A DNA stretch of 64,000 nt from Phlebotomus papatasi. Taxonomy: Eukaryota; Arthropoda; Insecta; Diptera; Psychodidae. The number at the start of each line of letters is the position of its first letter. Within the stretch, counting starts at the first letter, position 1. Under the pieces are notes generated by a model. It was not told the DNA's origin. It searched no databases and saw nothing but the letters and a program-made list of their open reading frames with translations. Below, one piece after another: positions 61,432 through 64,000 of the stretch. The DNA is taken from contig NC_077223.1 of NCBI RefSeq assembly GCF_024763615.1, positions 56,048,627 to 56,112,626 on the forward strand, given 5' to 3'. The translations under genes and the position numbers were made by a program.

Positions 61432-62582
61432 ACACGGTAAAAACTTTTGGACACTGACCAAAATATTGGAACAAGTTTTCCTTGGAACAAATTTCTTTGG
61501 AATCAATTTGTACCTAGAAAAGATATTTGTTTGTTCCAAAAAGTTTTCTTTACAGTTTCGTTACAAAATACAGTTACAATTTTGTTAGAGTTGTTTTTGG
61601 AACCGTTTTGATACAGTGGAATGTCTACAAATTTGAGTTGATTTCGTTTTATACAAATTTGTTCCCGAAATTTGGAACAGAATTTGTTGCATTCGGCTGT
61701 TTTGTTCCCACTGTCAGGAACAAATTGGTACATATTTTTTATAACAATATTATTCCTACATCTGTAACATACTTGTTCCAAAAATTTTCGATGTCCATGG
61801 ACGAGGTAATTTTTGGAACGAAATTGTTACTCATGTGGGGAATCTTTTTGTTCCCATTGTCGGGAACAAATCCGTGTGATTTCGCCTTACAGATAAGGCC
61901 TATACTTCAGTCGAGATGGATTTCGGTAGCGAAAGTTCATAAGGAACATCAAATAAGAATCAACTTAAGAGTGTTTTATACAGACGCGTGCATGACGAAA
62001 TCATATGCGAGTGCTGGCAGCAGGAGGGGAAGGGAATCTCGAATTTAAAAAGTGAAACCATGTAGCACGAAAATTGCCACAGATTTGTCGTCCTCTTCTC
62101 TTCGGTGACGGGTGACTGAGTGTGAGAGGAGGGATACGCTTTTATACTAGACGAGCCATTTATTGGAACAAATTCGTTACTAATATTGGGTATCTTTTTG
62201 TTCCTCCTAGAAGGTACAAATTTGTTCCAAAAATTATGGTGTCCGTGGACGAGCTACAATTTGGAACAAATTCATTACTAATATTGGGTATCTTTTTGAG
62301 TCTCATAAAATGAACAAGATTATGCCAAAAATTATGGTGTCCGTGGACGAGCTAATTTTTGGAACAAATTCGTTACTAATATTGGGTATCTTTTTGTTCC
62401 TCCTAGAAGGTACAAATTTGTTCCAAAAATTATGGTGTCCGTGGACGAGCTACAATTTGGAACAAATTCATTTGGGTATCTTTTTGAGTCTCATAAAATG
62501 AACAAGATTATGTCAAAAATTATGGTGTCCGTGGACGAGCTAATTTTTGGAACAAATACGTGCCGAAATTTTTTACTGTGTA
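61432..62582. mobile_element. Element with GTACACGGTAAAAAC ends containing a dimeric tandem array
   Basis: GTACACGGTAAAAACTTT at the left and AAATTTTTTACTGTGTAC at the right are inverted. The interior is rich in TTGGAACAAA/TTTGTTCC words and ends in a tandem array (62160-62570). Superfamily not assigned. Confidence 0.6.
62160..62570. repeat. Tandem array of about 98-bp units in A-B-A-B order
   Basis: GTCCGTGGACGAGCT recurs at 62241, 62339, 62437 and 62527 (spacings 98, 98, 90). Alternate units end in TTTTGTTCCTCCTAGAAGG or TTTTTGAGTCTCATAAAATG, so the real repeat is a dimer of about 196 bp. A diverged unit is at 61793. Confidence 0.85.
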
Positions 62583-63143
62583 CACAGAAATATAGGACGA
62601 CTCATATTCAGATTATTTTGGCAATTACCATAGAAATATTTCATGTGACTCTAGAAAACCATGAAAGTTTGCACGGAACCCAAGAATACTTCAACAATAT
62701 TCGTGAAAACCGAAAAAATGAGTAATTTCAGTGAAAATTAAAGAAACAGAAGCCTTTGTAAAAGTTATTTATGTAAATGGAATACCCTGTGAATAGAAAC
62801 AAGAGATGCTACAGTTCTGTCTCTCTATATGCACACTCTCTATATGCACAGCTTTTGTGTCGGTTGCATTCAAAATCAATTTGTTTACATTTTGACAAAG
62901 TAATAAAGAAAATTATTTTCTCGGTAACTAATTTTTCTAGTTTTTAATTATCTTAATTTTATTTTTTCTGTCTCATATTAAAGTTAAAATAACACGGGAA
63001 ATTCTAGAACAATAAAAAAATAATAATTTATTAAAAGAAGGAGAAAAACCGTTGGGCATTTCAAAAAAAGTTGTGCATATTCAGAGAGAGAACTGTCAAA
63101 AAAAGTACCCAAACTGTGCATATAGCGAGACAGCACTGTATAA

Positions 63144-63658
63144 CCCTTTAACGACGAGACACTTTTTACGGACTGAAAATCAACAATAAAAATTAAACTG
63201 AGAAACATAAATCAATGATAAGTCTTACATCTAACTTTGGAAAATCCAACAGAGTCTGATTCGGTGTATTTTGTGCTTCTATGAACAATAGGGACAAAAA
63301 TAGCCCAAAAATTTAAGTAATTTTTCTAATAATACCAATGAATAATATTTTTCGCTTTAATGAAAAATATTACGTATGAGTATTGTAGTTTTTATTGCTA
63401 AAAGGGTTCTACTTTAAAAAAAAATTGGAAGTTTAATAAATAAATAAAATCAACGAATTTGAGAATTAAAAAATTCGCCATTTTTAAGCTTAAATATTTA
63501 TTATATAGCAAATAGCTGGAGAATTGCAAAAAATATTCCAGATTCCTTCAACCTTCTACTTTACAATTAAGTACAGACATAAGAAAGAAATAACTTTAGG
63601 TAGTCAGGAAAAATTATTTTCTTTATGGGACACCGGTGTTCCAATTGTCCTTAAAGGG
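63144..63658. mobile_element. piggyBac-like MITE B1, uninterrupted copy
   Basis: CCCTTTAACGACGAGACACT and ATTGTCCTTAAAGGG ends; TTAA on the right, ATAA on the left (mutated). 515 bp, the reference length for the interrupted copies. Confidence 0.8.
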
Positions 63659-64000
63659 TTAAAAGCACCAAAGAATGCTATAAAACGGAATATTGCTGCG
63701 CGGGAATTTCAAAAGAATAAAAATATGACAAATTACAAAAAAAAAAAAAAGTTTTCTAAGAGAAAAAATCATGTCAATTCCAGAGTTGATCAGTCTCAGG
63801 TTGTTCTGAGAGGACGATGAATCAAGCATTGGGAAGTTACTAAAGATTTTTATTATGTTGATGAGAAGCTTCTGAATGTTCTGTATGATGCAAGAAAATT
63901 ACTTGAGAGTCTCTTTGTGTAATTGCAACCTGCACATTGGAGGTTATTAGGTTATTTGGAAAAGATGATGAAACACTTGATGAATGACTTGACCGAAATG
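63659..64000. other. Unassigned sequence at the window end
   Basis: A short Lys-rich open frame crosses from the MITE into this stretch and has no family signature. Possibly the margin of another gene or repeat beyond the window; nothing can be called. Confidence 0.3.

Noticed and set aside
61527..62725. Open frames of 173, 63 and 97 codons with repeated VSVDELIFGTNSLL
   Set aside because: The protein repeats follow from the 98-bp tandem DNA repeat in an element; no start/stop conservation between units.
63524..63820. 98-codon plus-strand frame
   Set aside because: Starts inside a piggyBac-like MITE and ends in Lys-rich low-complexity sequence; no recognisable domain.
1..64000. CRISPR arrays, operons, ribosome-binding sites, bacterial promoters or prophage
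   Set aside because: The window is clearly eukaryotic (GT-AG introns, metazoan gene families); the tandem repeats have no spacer structure.

Overview
This is a 64-kb piece of an AT-rich, intron-containing animal nuclear genome. The gene set points to an insect, most likely a nematoceran dipteran such as a sand fly or mosquito-like lineage: it has an IR75-type ionotropic receptor, a Fizzy-type Cdc20, a short MEI-S332/shugoshin-like protein and a BEL/Pao retrotransposon. The species cannot be fixed from the sequence alone. Seven cellular genes plus one retrotransposon gag-pol were assembled exon by exon from splice sites with matching phases.

Layout. 1-4484 (+): the last two exons of Cullin-2. 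4904-15049 (-): a three-exon ionotropic receptor, convergent with Cul2, whose two introns (about 4 kb each) are packed with nested DNA transposons. 15050-19357: intergenic nested transposons. 19358-20626 (-): a four-exon PH-domain protein, possibly SKAP-like. 20627-25185: intergenic repeats and a 29-bp minisatellite. 25186-34749 (-): fizzy/Cdc20 in two exons split by a 7.9-kb intron. That intron holds a 4.3-kb hAT-like element, a tRNA-like sequence and an opposite-strand single-exon gene (33243-34001). 35075-35588 (-): a short shugoshin-like protein. 35866-47252 (+): cytosolic methionyl-tRNA synthetase in five exons, divergent from the shugoshin-like gene over 277 bp. 47398-60076 (-): a zinc-finger protein with two copies of one unrecognised domain. 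Its 11.2-kb intron contains an intact, very young BEL/Pao LTR retrotransposon (48454-54944). 60077-64000: repeats only, as far as I can see.

The genes do not form one pathway. However, fizzy/Cdc20 (activator of the anaphase-promoting complex) and shugoshin (protector of centromeric cohesin) act on opposite sides of sister-chromatid separation and are adjacent here.

Most of the window is transposon-derived. Much of it belongs to several related families of non-autonomous Tc1/mariner-pogo-type elements. They share TA target duplications and ends beginning GGGTAA, GGGGAGA or CAGTAGACTC. Several still carry recognisable remnants of a pogo/CENP-B-type helix-turn-helix on a degraded transposase gene. 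piggyBac-like (TTAA), hAT-like (TAGAG, 8-bp duplication), a TAA-flanked foldback and several small palindromic MITEs are nested in and around them, giving a readable insertion history.
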